DNA of 64,000 nt from Taeniopygia guttata (lineage: Eukaryota > Chordata > Aves > Passeriformes > Estrildidae), in NCBI RefSeq assembly GCF_048771995.1, contig NC_133063.1, forward strand, positions 16,616,063-16,680,062. The letters are read 5' to 3'. Every line of letters starts with the position of its first letter. Position 1 is the first letter of the stretch. The notes beneath the pieces were generated by a model. It saw only the letters and a list, made by a program, of their open reading frames with translations. It did not search any database and was not told the DNA's origin. Made by a program: the position numbers and the translations under genes. Shown piece after piece: positions 51,375 to 63,511 of this stretch.

Positions 51375-51668
51375 AACTTTTTCTTCCCCAGGATGAACAG
51401 CCCCAGCTCTCTCAGCACCTCTTCCTATGCTGGATGCTCCAGTCCTTCAGTCAGAGCTGTGCCTCTGGACTGGACTTTCTCCAGTACGTCCATATCTTCC
51501 CCATGCAAAAGCCTAGAGCTAGACCCAGCATTTCAAACACATCTGCACTACAGTGCAGATCTGCTGGCAAATCTCTGCCTATCGGGCCTGGAATGGTTTT
51601 GCTTGCCTTTGTGCATTGCTGATTCACGTGCAGCCTGTAGCAGCAGGGTCCCTAACTCATTTTCTGCA
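51375..51668 (-). repeat. CR1 LINE internal fragment, minus orientation
   Basis: The plus strand reads 'ggatgaacagccccagctct', 'ctcagcacctcttcctatgc' and 'gattcacgtgcagcctgtag', the reversed end of the CR1 reverse-transcriptase frame. The 3' terminus is absent. Confidence 0.75.
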
Positions 51669-53825
51669 AAGTTTTCAACCAATCAGTCCCTTACTTACAC
51701 ATAATTTTCCTTATTTTTGACTTTAAGATATTAACAATGCCAACAGAAAAGTGAGAAAAATTAGTACCTGTAGGACCTGGCATATTCCATATGAGCGGTA
51801 CCTTTTTGTCCAATGTCATGTAATTAAAGGAGCCCAAAAATAAATATGCAATATTTTTCTCCAATTAAAAAAAAATCTTGAAAAGGAAAGTAAGTTTAAA
51901 ATCAATCAATAAGAGTAGTTAACTGAACATACACTAGAATTCTTTGCTGCCAGAAGTGGACAGTAAAAAGAGGGGAGTTTTACGGAGTTGTGAATGTAAA
52001 AGCAAAACGTGTCCCAAATAGACCCCACCTTTAGTGGCTGATTTGCCACTGTTTCCATAACTGAAGAAGACAGTTTACTATCAAACACATCTCTGAAAGA
52101 AAAAAAAACACACACCAGAAATGACACCATGAGGCTTACAAACAGTTCTTTTCTTTTTCCCTAAAATACAAGCATTGTGTTTTCATTGAATACTGAATCA
52201 ACTTTATTTATCAGAAGACAATTGCATCTGTAACATTAAACAACAGCCCATTGTCAATTTCACCAAAAGGATGGTATAAGACAGTCAAGATGTCAAATGT
52301 TTTCCTCATCGTTGCAACAGCTCAGAGTTGCTGTTCTGTCACTAACAAGTTTGCTACCATAATACCATCAGCACTACAGGCTAAGCTGTGCCTAAAACCC
52401 ATTTAAATTCCTTCATGCATACAACTCATCTGAAAAAATACACAAATATAGAACATAAATCAGCACAAAATGGCAATAATTAACCATACACAAATGGTGC
52501 AAAAGAGACCAGAATGTCTACTCACAAGTGCAGTCCAGCACAGCTGCACATACTAAAGACAAAACACTACTAGTCAGATCTTTTGTTCTGCTTCAACAAA
52601 ACACAAACAAAAGCAGCAAAACTACTACGACACCTTTTCTGTCTTTTTCAATTACAGGGTGCCAAAATATCCCCTGGCACAATCAGATAGTTCTTGTGAT
52701 GACAGTTATAATTTGCCTGCAGCCAATGTATATCATTTAACATTGCACTTCTACACTCTTTATTTCTGAATTCCTGAAGGTGAATCTCAAAACAGGCTTC
52801 ATTCATCACATTTAAGAAAGCACTTAAAACATTTAATGGTAATGATTTCCATTGGACATAGTGGCTAGAAGGTAGTATGAAAAGGAAATCAAACTATGTA
52901 TTAAATATGATGTAATAAAGCCGAGTTACACACCTGTATCCAAAAGCCTTGAACTAGGATGAAAATCCTTAAGTCTAATGTTGTTGGTTTTGAATATACT
53001 CTGAATTTCAGAACTCACTGAAACATCCTTGATCAAAAAATCAGGCAGGAACATAGCTGCTTGAGAATAAACTTCTTTCTACTCAATTAACTTAAAGTGC
53101 ACAAGTCAATAATTAATTTTAATTTCAAAGAAGGAAATAGTAGAATTCATTACAGAAAAAAAGTTTACAAGCAACTTTGCAGCAGAAAGCCTGTGTCCTG
53201 AATGGCAAATTGTAGTAAGGTGAGGCATGGGGGAAAGGAGGGTGATCAAAACAGCTGCTGATAAAAAAAAATGTGCTGGCAATTCAGAACAATGAATTAT
53301 TGCTTTTGGTGTCAGATTTCCTTGAATAAATGGAGAGTTGCTATTTTAATACTGCAAGCAACTGCTGTTATTACTTTGAATAAAAACAAAAAGGAAGAAC
53401 TGCAAGTTTGTGGAATAATGTTTACTGCTAATCAACACATCTTAATCAAAGTTTTCACAATACTCAAAGCTACACATTTAAGTATACAATAGTCTCAATT
53501 GCAAAAACCAAGGAGAACAATTAAACTATGTAAGGCCTTAAAAGTACAGTGTGTATTGTTGGAATATTATTTTGTTCACAATTAGGCTACATATAATTAA
53601 GTATATTTTTCATAGTTTTATTCACGTAAAATGCAGGGAAAGGTAACTTAAGTTTATTTCATTATAAGTTAGTAGAAAAATGTCAATATTATCTTCTTGC
53701 CAATCCTCCCACCCCTCCCAGACCTGATTAGTAAAATTTCCATACAATACTCAAAAAATCCAGTAAGTTTTTACATGAAACATCCAAAATTAAACCTGAT
53801 CAGACCAGTGCTAATTTGCAAACTC

Positions 53826-54706
53826 TTTATTACAATGTTGGATAAACTTCAAGCTTCTTCTTAATGACACATTGGGGCTCTAGAAAATCAATGTTTAAAA
53901 CTACATGGTTCAAGAAGTCTTCTAGGTTTTAAGTCTGGTTTCAAAGAGGTATTTTATGGCCTCAGTAGCAATCATGTGAATGATACTTGCGTTACAACAA
54001 TGATAACTTGTGGAATTATTTTGGCAAGATTAGGGCTCCTGAGAACATGAGTGGATATATTTTATTATCCTGAAAGCTAAGAGACAATATGAGTACAAAA
54101 AAAGTAAACTTAAACTAAGCACAAAATAAATGAAAACTATGGGAAAAGATATCTATTTTGCCCCCTCTTCCTGTAAAAGGGCATTAGTAATTTCCAGTGT
54201 CTGTTTATTCTCATTACATACATTAGTATTTGCTTAAATTTCATGGCTATTACATTTTTACAGAACAAAAGCTTAGAAGTCAGTTTTTTAATTACACCTG
54301 TGCAACAGAGTAAGTCACAGTACACTTTGAGATGTTCAAAAAATATTTATAAGCTTGGTTTTGATATGCTAAAGCACTTGGCAACACTTTTACAGCATTT
54401 GGTTTTATATAATTAAATTTTCTTACAGTACTCCTTGTGATTTTTTTTCTTTACATCTAAGGAGAAAAAACCTCACACAAAGAAATATGAACTGCCAAGT
54501 CTGACTGCATGATCATGTAATTCCAGTTTATAATGCTGACATTAAAACCTTCATTAATTATGTTGACAAATCATTACCTGTAGATTTAATGAAGGCAACC
54601 AAGATGATTTGAAAACACAAGATTCAGGCTTTAAGTTACATATTTATCAAAGTGTGCAGTTCTGCAGTGAAATGAAAAAAAAAACCCAGTAAATACACAA
54701 TGAAAG
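53826..54706 (-). other. ABHD17B: probable ABHD17B 3' UTR
   Basis: AT-rich sequence follows the stop codon. Minus-strand AATAAA signals occur at 54209-54204 and at 53831-53826 (AATAAAGAG, followed by a G/T-containing stretch). The true cleavage site is not determined, and longer 3' ends are possible, for example another AATAAA near 52750. Confidence 0.35.
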
Positions 54707-54926
54707 TTACAAGTTCACCAGTTCCTGTGACACAAACTGTTTTAATCTTTCAAGGTACTGTCCATAGAGTTCCACATCATTATGGCCCGCTCCTTCTACC
54801 CACAGTGGTTCTACAGGTCTCTGGCAACGCTCAAATAATGCCAGGCCATGTGAAAAGTCAATTACTTCATCTTCAGTTCCATGGATTATTAAGACAGGAG
54901 ATGTTATTTTAGAAATTTTGTCAATG
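54707..54926 (-). CDS. ABHD17B: ABHD17B last exon: catalytic Asp and His, stop
   Basis: ABHD17 proteins are membrane-tethered serine hydrolases that remove palmitate from substrates such as N-Ras and PSD-95. This exon completes Asn216 and encodes residues 217-288 plus TAA at 54709-54707. [20 protein letters not shown] contains the catalytic Asp235, [12 protein letters not shown] contains catalytic His264, and the protein ends FVSQELVNL. The acceptor is TTCTTTACAG. It is identical, as far as I recall, to human ABHD17B over this stretch, so conservation is extreme. The family member B is chosen from this sequence and from the CEMIP2 neighbour. Confidence 0.96.
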
Positions 54927-55382
54927 CTGTAAAGAAAAAGATTACATCTATGAAAACAATGGCATAGTTCTGAATTACATGACAGGAATTTTCTTCATTT
55001 AAGATCTACTTAGTTTTTCAGCCTTAAAGAAACATATTGCAAAGGACTTTGTTCACAGTTATCCAGACTAACAATTCACTGGATAGAGCTACTTGTTAAA
55101 ACTAGGGATTTACATGTTATGTATAGGAAAATTAATTACTTCTTTACAGATATCCACTAAAATGATTAGAGATGCGAAGTGCCTAGAAGGTTTACAAAGT
55201 TCTGTAAACTTCTTCAAATCAAATGTTCCTCTTTGATGTTATTCACTGATTTTTCTCCAATTCTTTTATTAAATCTTTGAAAAAACTTTCAGAGAACATG
55301 CCAGACTACTTGTTTCTCTAGTTGAAAACTTCTCTTATAAAGAAAATGCATGCTGAATAAAAAAAAAAATCCTACAACTTAC
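54927..55382. other. ABHD17B last intron
   Basis: A 456-nt AT-rich intron with consensus ends. Nothing else is evident. Confidence 0.9.
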
Positions 55383-55562
55383 TTCGGGAATGCATCAAAG
55401 CAGTACGTCTTCTTTGTATCAGGAAAAGCTACTCGCATTCCTGAGGTCAGCGGAGAATGAAGAATTACAGCAGCACTTTCATACCTAGCAGCAAGATCCA
55501 CAGATGGTACTGTTCCTATACTCTGGCCATATATAATCACATTTTCAGGGCGAATACCATAC
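55383..55562 (-). CDS. ABHD17B: ABHD17B penultimate coding exon: nucleophile elbow
   Basis: This 180-nt exon encodes residues 156-215 plus two bases of Asn216. [20 protein letters not shown] carries the G-x-S-x-G nucleophile elbow with Ser170, followed by [20 protein letters not shown] and [10 protein letters not shown]. The acceptor is TTTTTTAG and the donor GTAAGT; the phases match the last exon. The preceding exon with the palmitoylated Cys cluster and start codon is not in the window. Confidence 0.96.
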
Positions 55563-58027
55563 CTAAAAAATTAGACATGTTTAAAAAGCGGCATATAAAG
55601 TGAAACAGACAAGACCTACAGAGCAAGGCAAAAAAAGCATTTCTGAAGATGAAAATTTTCAGAAGGGTATCAACTATGAAACAGGACTGGTAGAAGAACA
55701 AGCAAGACTGTTCTATGACATTCCTGACTAAAACACACAATTATTTATATACTCCCTATTTGCAGTATTTCTTTTTCCTTACGCCTGCAGGATATTGAAA
55801 TAATTATTTGATTTTTTAAATATGGATTTATGAATAGAGTGTGGCATGTTAAAAGTCTTTACTATTAACTCCAGGGGACCTGCAACAGAAAACTGATTAG
55901 AGCCTTAATAGCTCTTTGTTTATCATCACATAAAGCATAATTCAAGCCTGCAAAAATTTGGTCAGCTTTACTATTCTGATACTTGACAAAACCTGCAGGT
56001 TGGTAACATTGTTTATAAATTTAGTGACACTTAAAGCATGCCCATACTGAGAGTGTAATAGCCAAGAAGCTTGTTCTTATCAACCTAATCCACAAGCAAT
56101 TGCTACCCAAGTTACATGGGAAAAGCCTCTGAAGAGAACAGTAATGTGGCCAAGAACAATGCCTGCAAAAGAAGTGAACTGTTAATCCACTGCCCTGTAC
56201 AAACCAGGTGCTCTTAGGACAGGTCAGACTGCAGCAGTGTATCTGAACTTGGGAAAGGAAGTACCTTGAATAGGAAAGGATACTACATTGCATTAATAAC
56301 AAACCCAAGAAAACCCCATACACAACAAAAACCCAAAACCAACAACAACCAAATCATGGTTCTCATGAATTATTAAAAACTTGTTCAACTTCTTAAGTAA
56401 GAAGTAATATCACTGTGAACAGCATGAGGTAGGTTTGACATTTGCCACTTTAACTCTAAAAGCAATGAAAATCAAGTGTAGGAAAGTGCACCTGTTACCT
56501 TGTCTACAATAAAGACATGCATATTTTCTGTCAACATTATATAACAAAATCCATAGCCACAAAGAAGTCATCAAATTTGTATATTTTGCATATCTCCAGT
56601 AAAGTCAGGGGAGTAGAAGTACCAAAGAAATTCACAAATATCTTATAAACATGGGTAAGTAACTGTATGGGTAACCAAATACTAAAATCAGTAAAGTCTA
56701 AGAGACTAAAAATCAGGAACATTAGGAAAAAAAGGTGTTTAATGTGTGTATTACATTCAAGATATCCAAATTACCAACCAACAAAACAGCTCTCCCCAAA
56801 TCCACAAGTACTTCTTAACAAGCCAGAAAAAATGCCCTCCAAGTTGCATCCATATATAATATACAGTTAATAAAAAAATACGTATCTAGGAAGATTACAT
56901 GCTACGTACCAGTAGCAGAACTCATCAGGCATGCCAATAACTTGGTAAATTTGGTAAACTGTTCACATCTAACATTGTCTATTTAATATTCATCTGTTTA
57001 TTTAGATTGGGTTCTGATAGAGTGAAATGTGAAAGTTTTTAAAGTATTAGCACAGAGGCAGACTCTGCCTGACACAGGAATCTTGCTGCATTGACTTAAT
57101 CACTATCAGTGTTTCCTGTAAAGAGTTTTTAGTCATAATCAGATCATGATCAAATTAAGACTTCTAAAACTCTTAAGTCTTCACCATCAGCCGAGAACTA
57201 CTAGCAGGCCCTTCATATCACAACAATTCTCAAAGAAAAAGCAATTTCAATAATCAACAAGATTTTCTGAAAATTCCAACACACATAAATAAAATAAATT
57301 AAAGCTTTGAAATAAAAGACAAATCTAAGCTCTCTACTATTTCTGAAACTCTTCTGAAACACCTGAGAACATAGCACTTACCCTTTCACAATTCATCTCC
57401 CAAGTCACATCACATTTGTCCACTATGAAAGTACAGTACAGCCTTCCCTCCTTCCAACATAATCTGAACAAAATTCGCATTAATACGTTGCATCACTAGT
57501 ATGGCATGAAGCAGCACATTATGATAAAACAGTTCTCAAATAATAAACCTTGCCAACTTGCATTTCCTTGGATGTCGAGTTTTACAAGATACAGGCCATT
57601 ACACAGGAATTTAAAGCAAAACTTAAAACCTGTATCTGAAAACATATATTCTCCTCTTTCTCATTATTCTTTCCCCTATTTTTTGATCAAATTCCTTCAG
57701 CCTGAAAATAGATAAATGACAGCTACAAAAAAAAAAGACAAGAAAAGCATTTACAATATCTGGACTAAAATAATCCTAATTCCATCACAGTCAAAAAGAT
57801 TGCCTCACAGTGCCCACCAGAAAAGACATGTTTTGCAATCTATAAACTAAAGTAAAGAAGTCAATAACCCGAAGTGGTGGTTCAAAGTACACTTCTGAAT
57901 ATTCTGGCTTGAATAGGACGAACACCTAAGTAATCAACCCCCACCTCCCAGATAACAATATCCAAGCAGCTTGGAAAACAGATTACATCCGCTCATTCCA
58001 GTCTTCCCTTTTCTCTTGAAAAAGTTT

Positions 58028-58889
58028 GGTGGGCTAATCCTGGCTGAGTGCCAGGCACCCACCAAAGCAGCTCTCACTCCGCTCCACAGCTGGACAGGGG
58101 AGAGAAAATTTAATGAAGGGCTCATGGGCTGAGATAAGGATTGGGAGAGGTTGCTCATCAAATACCATCATGGGCAAGACCAGCTAGAAGTAGAAATATT
58201 AATTGAATTTATTACTAACAAAATCAGAACAGGATAATGGGAAGTAAAACAGACCTTAAAACCACCTTCCCCTCATTCCAGCTCTACCTCTCCCCCGGAG
58301 GTGCAGGGAGACAGGGAATGGGTGTTATGGTCAGTTCATCACGTGTTGTTTCTCTTGCTGCTCAGGGCAAGGAGTCCTTCGGGGACACTTTTCCATGAAC
58401 TTCTCTGATGTGAGTCTGTCCCACGGGCAACAGTCCCGCTCAAACTGCTGCAGGGTGGGTCACTCTTCCATGGGGTGCAGCTCTTCAAGGACAGGCTGCT
58501 CCAGTGTGGGCTCCTCTCTCCACAGGTCTCCCATGGGGTCACAGCCTCCCTTCAGGCACCCCCCTTCTCTGGTGTGGGGCTCCTCTGATGCCTGGAGCAC
58601 CTCCTGCCCCTCCTTCTCCACTGACCCTGGTGTCTGTAGTGCTGTTCCCATCACATGTTCTCCTTTCACTCTTTTCTGGCTGAAATTACAACTGCACAAT
58701 TGTATTTTTTTTCCCTCTTCTTCGTTATCCCAGAGATACTACCATAATTTCTAATTGGCCTAGCCTTGGCCAGAGGCACATCCATCTTTGGAGCTGACAG
58801 AGGTTGGAGAAAGCCTCTGGCAGCTTCTCACAGAAGGCACACTTGTAGCTCCTGGCCACCAAAGCTTGGCCATGCAAGCCCAATGTAAT
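58028..58889 (-). mobile_element. near-complete solo ERV LTR, minus orientation
   Basis: In the minus sense it begins TACATTGGGCTTGCATGGC, like the TGTAATGGGTTTGCATGGC start I associate with a common avian ERVL-type LTR. It contains tandem 'ccatgggg...' phrases, an AATAAA at 58213-58208, the segment ATGAGCAACCTCTCCC and the end GGTGGGTGCCTGG...CCCACC. It is about 860 bp and moderately diverged. No internal viral sequence flanks it, so it is a solo LTR. The family name is from memory. Confidence 0.75.
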
Positions 58890-60410
58890 AGGCTTCTCAA
58901 ATATCTTGAAAAAAGGAAGAGCCCAACTGCCCCTCTCAAAAGTACCACTAGTACTGCTATCTCTCAAAAGTACCACTTTACAATATCTAAAACAGAAAAA
59001 CTATTGAAATGGTAACTGGTTTTAAATTCCCTACTCATAAAATTTGTTTACTTCTTTTGACAGACTGATAGCCTATTAAACTCCAAGAAGTTTTGTGGCA
59101 AATTATCAGATGACCATACCTGGTCTCCCTAAGGAGGAATGTCAGATCAAGAGAAAAAGTTGCAGTAACATTATTCTCTTAATCAGTGCCTTTTAAGTAC
59201 AGGCCGTTCTGAGGAAGGGGAACATGACATTTACAGAGCCATATCCTTCAAGTAGCTCCTCTGGTTACAAGAGGTCAAAGACATACTGTAAAGACTGTTG
59301 CTGTCTTTGAAAGCTCATTATATTGATAATAGGACTAATGTAAACACTGTTGTCCACTCAAGCAATCTTAGACAACCTGTGCCAGCATAGACAGACCTAC
59401 AATGTGGGGCTGAAGGTAATGGAGAGTATTTTTAGGTTTGGGGATTTTTTTTTAAGCCATAATCAACAAAATGGACCTTGGAAGAAAACCTTAAAAGTAG
59501 CTATGCACAGATGTACCAATGTGCTGATTTTGCAGAGAAAGCACTATTCCTCACGGACAAGGTATTCTGGGCAGAATCTGATACAAAACTTGATAGATAA
59601 TTTCTGCAGTTTAAAGGCTGACTGCAGCATCTTTCCCAGAACAACTGAGATTTCAATTCCTTTCAACACCCAATTCATCCTTTATGTTCCCACACTTACA
59701 GGTTACCTGCCTGGAAAGCAGATGGAATCTAAAGAGCAGTTTTGACATAGAACCTGTGTTATGTAAGCTTCCTGACAGAATTTCTGCCTCATCACCATAC
59801 TAAAGGCACAGGTTGATGTCACTACAAAGCTAAGCTATTGCTGAACAGAAAAGAACCACTCTCCTGTTTGCAGCTTCAGCCATGCGTTCCCCCTCATTAG
59901 GCTTTAACAGTTATGAAAGGAACTAAATAAATCTTGTCTGGGAGTAGTGAAGCAATTGCTTTAGCATTCCTTTGTGCTGTGTTCAGGGACAGGCAGGAAA
60001 CAGCATGCCACTGCCAGGTGAGGAAGGAGCAAGCCAGTAAGGTGTTGTAACTGTCCCAACTGTTCAAGTGCCTGGAACCCGGGCCCAACATAACATTAAT
60101 GAAGCCAGTATTCTTTTCTGTGTCCCTACATATGCTGACCAGATATAGATGGTCTCCTGTAAAAGAGGCAGCCCTAAATACTCCTGGCCTGATCTTTTCA
60201 GCTTCTGGTCGGAAAAGAACTGCTAAACAGAAATGCAATATTCTTTTTTCTCCTTGGTGATGAACTTCATGTGATTTAGCAGAAACTCTTTCCCTATTTC
60301 CTTGATATTTCTGTCTTTGTAGCAAGATCTTTTCTGCACTCTACTAAACACTTTTCTTACTGGTGGTCCACCTTTTCTCCTCCCCTCAATTCTCTTTTTT
60401 TCTCTTCATG

Positions 60411-60531
60411 GAATCATAGAACAGTTTAGGTTGGAATGTAATATAGTCCAGGCCCCTGCCATAGGGAGGTAGTATTTCACTGAATCAAGTTGCTCGAAGT
60501 GCTTTCTGACCCTTCCTTGAACTCTTTAATT
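60411..60531 (-). repeat. CR1 LINE 3' end fragment, minus orientation
   Basis: The plus strand reads 'ggaatcatagaacagtttag' followed by 'gttggaatg' and 'ccctgccatagggaggtagt', the reversed CR1 3' terminus. Only about 120 bp remain. Confidence 0.8.
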
Positions 60532-63227
60532 GGATGTACATCACTTACATTGGATATTAACCTTATTTTATATTTTCACTGGATATGTATCACATTACCA
60601 TAATGTGCAATAAGCAAACTACAAAATGTATACCTGGCTGTGACAAGGTAGGTAGAGTTTTTTTGTTTCTTTGTGTTTTTTCCTTTGTTTCTAGTTTTTA
60701 ACTTCAGTTATTTTTAAGAAGCAAATACCAGCAGAAATTACTATGCTACACTGTCAGGCTCTTAAAAAATACCTGCCATTTTGATCTGGATATAATAAGG
60801 GAGACAAAGTAATTTATATTTACTTATGAACTATTGCTCTTAATCTATAAGACTTGATCACTTTACAATAATGAAATAAAGTACTGATAAGATCAAGCTT
60901 AGAAGTGTACCTTTTCCATAGTACCTCTTTAGACTTACACTACATGCCCTAGAGAAGCTACAGTTTGTGAAGCTATTGCAACACACACATTTAGAAAACT
61001 GACACAGCACTTGTGGCACATGGAACAAGGGGGAACACACAGAGGGAATTTTCAATGCACATTCAGAATCTTTTGTTATCATGGACAGACATAACACATG
61101 AAATTACAGCTGCAATTTGCAGAACATGAAGAGCATGAACCTTATCCACCCTATAACTCACAACATGCCAGGCCATGAATAAAACTCAGGAGCATACAGC
61201 TCTTCTTCAACTGAAATGCCCATTCCCTGTCTTGTGCATAAAAGATTTTACATTGGGAAAAGAAAAAAGGAACTATGTTTTATGACAGGCAAACCCATTG
61301 TACACATTGTAATAAACAAACTGCATCTTCTCTCTGTTTGGCTTTTTCTAAACTTTAAAATGCTGCCAATACACTTGTTCTACTGTCAAGATATCTTCCA
61401 AGATAATTGAGCTTCTTTTCCCTATCAGTTTAAAGAAAACCTCAATTTCTCTCCAAATGTACAAAGTTACGGTACCTCAACTCCTAGCTGAACGCCCCCT
61501 CTTCTGACTGAAAAAAAAAAAAAAAAAAGTAGTTTGTGAATTGCCAAATGAACACTTTTGGCCAACATCTGAAGAGACTCAGTATTATTCCTATACCTTG
61601 CTGTTCAATTTATGGACATTCTGTCCACTTTGACACATTGTCTCATGGTGAGATTTACCTTTCAATTTTTCAATTATTATGCAGCCCATGATAAGCAACA
61701 ATGAAAGGGCTGGTTTGCTTCTTACACGTAAATCTGGTCATGAGGCAACTCTGGCACATCTTCAGAGGCTTCTGAATGAGCACCACTTACCCTGCATTTG
61801 CCTGAGGCTGGTTAAACCTTTCCACCCTTGCTAGGGTGTCATCAAAGGCCTTCAGAGACCAGAACAGCAGAAAACAGGCGTATCCCAAAATGACTCCTGG
61901 CATTTCAACACTTGGTAGTTATGACAGCTGGAAAAAGAATGTCCTCACTTGCGGCTTTTATATAGTCCCATGTACATGAATATGCAAGAGTGTACAACTT
62001 TTCCAAACCTGATGAAGGCAGTGAATCACACCACCTTCTTTCATGGCCATCATCCACATAGGTAGCTACTTCTTCCTATTAACATCCTCAAAGAAGATAA
62101 AGAATGGGGACACAACTCAGCATCTGCATCTGCTGTTAACCTGTTCTGATAGGCTGTCAAACTAGTTTTCTGTATTCACTTTCATGAATATTAATATTCA
62201 CAGCAAAATCTCATCCTCAGTATGACTTCCAGACTATTTCACCCCAGATGTCCAGTCCCCACTGGACAGCTGTACTAATGTACAGGTGAGTAACTCTTGT
62301 GAGTTTTTGTGTCTTTCCAAGACACAAAACTTAGGATGCTAGCAAGTCTTTACCAAAAGCAGTTTTGTTGACTGTAGAATGAAATCCTCATCAGCATTTC
62401 AATTACCCTAGAAACAGCTTTTAGTGCTGAAATCTCCAATTTCATTTTTCAGAACAGGGAATGCAGGGAGCTATGGCTGTGATCAATATCCAAAGGTAAC
62501 TTCTCCATTCTTTTCTTCATCACATCACAAACTGAGAGCCAGAGTTTAAAAGTCTTGGGTCCCTTTCTTACCTCATCAACAAGAATTTCCAAGGAGTTAC
62601 AGCTACACTCACATTTTTCCTGCGAACAATCCATTGAATTACTTTGTTTTTGCAGAATCAGTCATAAATGTTAAAGATGGTGCCAGTGTGAAACTGACAG
62701 AACGGGCTATGCTATGAAAGTGAATCAAGGCTGCAGAAAATGCTCAAAGGCTCTGTTCTGGTCCAGATATTCACTGAGTATTTTAACACAGCTGAGCACT
62801 GACTCAGGGCTCAAGAGAATACCATAGCTGGAAAACCAAACTGTGAGCCAGTATATCTAGAATCAAGTGCTGAACTTCCGCTGATACATCCAGCATTCAG
62901 ATACAAGGATGAGACCAGGTCAGCCAATTGGAAAGCTGTTCTAAGTACTACAGGTGTAACTGGTAGCACCAACCTCTTTTTCAGCAGCAGACAAAATTCA
63001 GGTGACATGTGTGAAATTCCAAGTTGGACAGACCAATGTAAACTTTATACACTCTACAGAATTACCTAATTTCGATAGGAGGTGAAATAATAATAATAAA
63101 AAAGGCAGACAAATAAAAAGGGACTAAGGTGAGGTCATTCTTGACCATAAGAATATCTTATAAGATATATTTAAAGGTCTTCCCAACAATGTCTGCTCAT
63201 GAAAGAGCACACTTATATGGGACATTA

Positions 63228-63511
63228 CAATCATAGAATAATTTGGGTTGGAATGGACATTTAACAACTCTGTAATTCTACCTTCCCTGCCATGGGCAAG
63301 GATACTTTCCACTAGATCAATCTGCTGAAAGTTCCACTCAATGCGGCCTTGAACACTTCCAGGGATGGGGAAGTTGCCCACAATTTCTCTGGACAACTGG
63401 TGCTTCTCTGGGCAACCAGTGCTTTATCACCCTCACAGAAAATAAGTTCTTTGTTATAGCTCAATCTCAATTTACCATCTTTCAGTTTAAAGCCATTAGT
63501 CTCTATCCTAC
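63228..63511 (-). repeat. CR1 LINE fragment, minus orientation, interrupted by an LTR
   Basis: The plus strand reads 'caatcatagaataatttggg' and 'ttggaatgga', then 'cttccagggatggggaagtt', 'gtgctttatcaccctcacag' and 'ctctatcctactgtca', so it breaks off mid-element exactly where the LTR begins. Confidence 0.85.

Larger units (their letters stand above)
32600..53820. other. intergenic region between CEMIP2 and ABHD17B
   Basis: About 21 kb with no recognised coding exon. It contains A22 (32929-32950), CR1 pieces (34105-34437, 47575-47850, 51375-51668), an ERV LTR piece (40078-40345), a hAT-type element (44107-44496), an LTR-like block (about 48000-48692) and A46 (51180-51225). The rest is AT-rich sequence in which I see no structure. 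Open frames of 60 to 136 codons occur as expected by chance. Confidence 0.7.

Noticed and set aside
58395..58976. 119-codon plus ORF and 79- to 83-codon minus ORFs
   Set aside because: They fall in the solo LTR; repeated 'ccatgggg' phrases give Ser/Cys/Gly-rich shadows, not a protein.
59350..60325. 131-codon plus ORF and 142-codon minus ORF in the ABHD17B intron
   Set aside because: No recognisable domain, ordinary composition for random frames, and no splice sites that fit ABHD17B; the missing ABHD17B exon has a quite different sequence.
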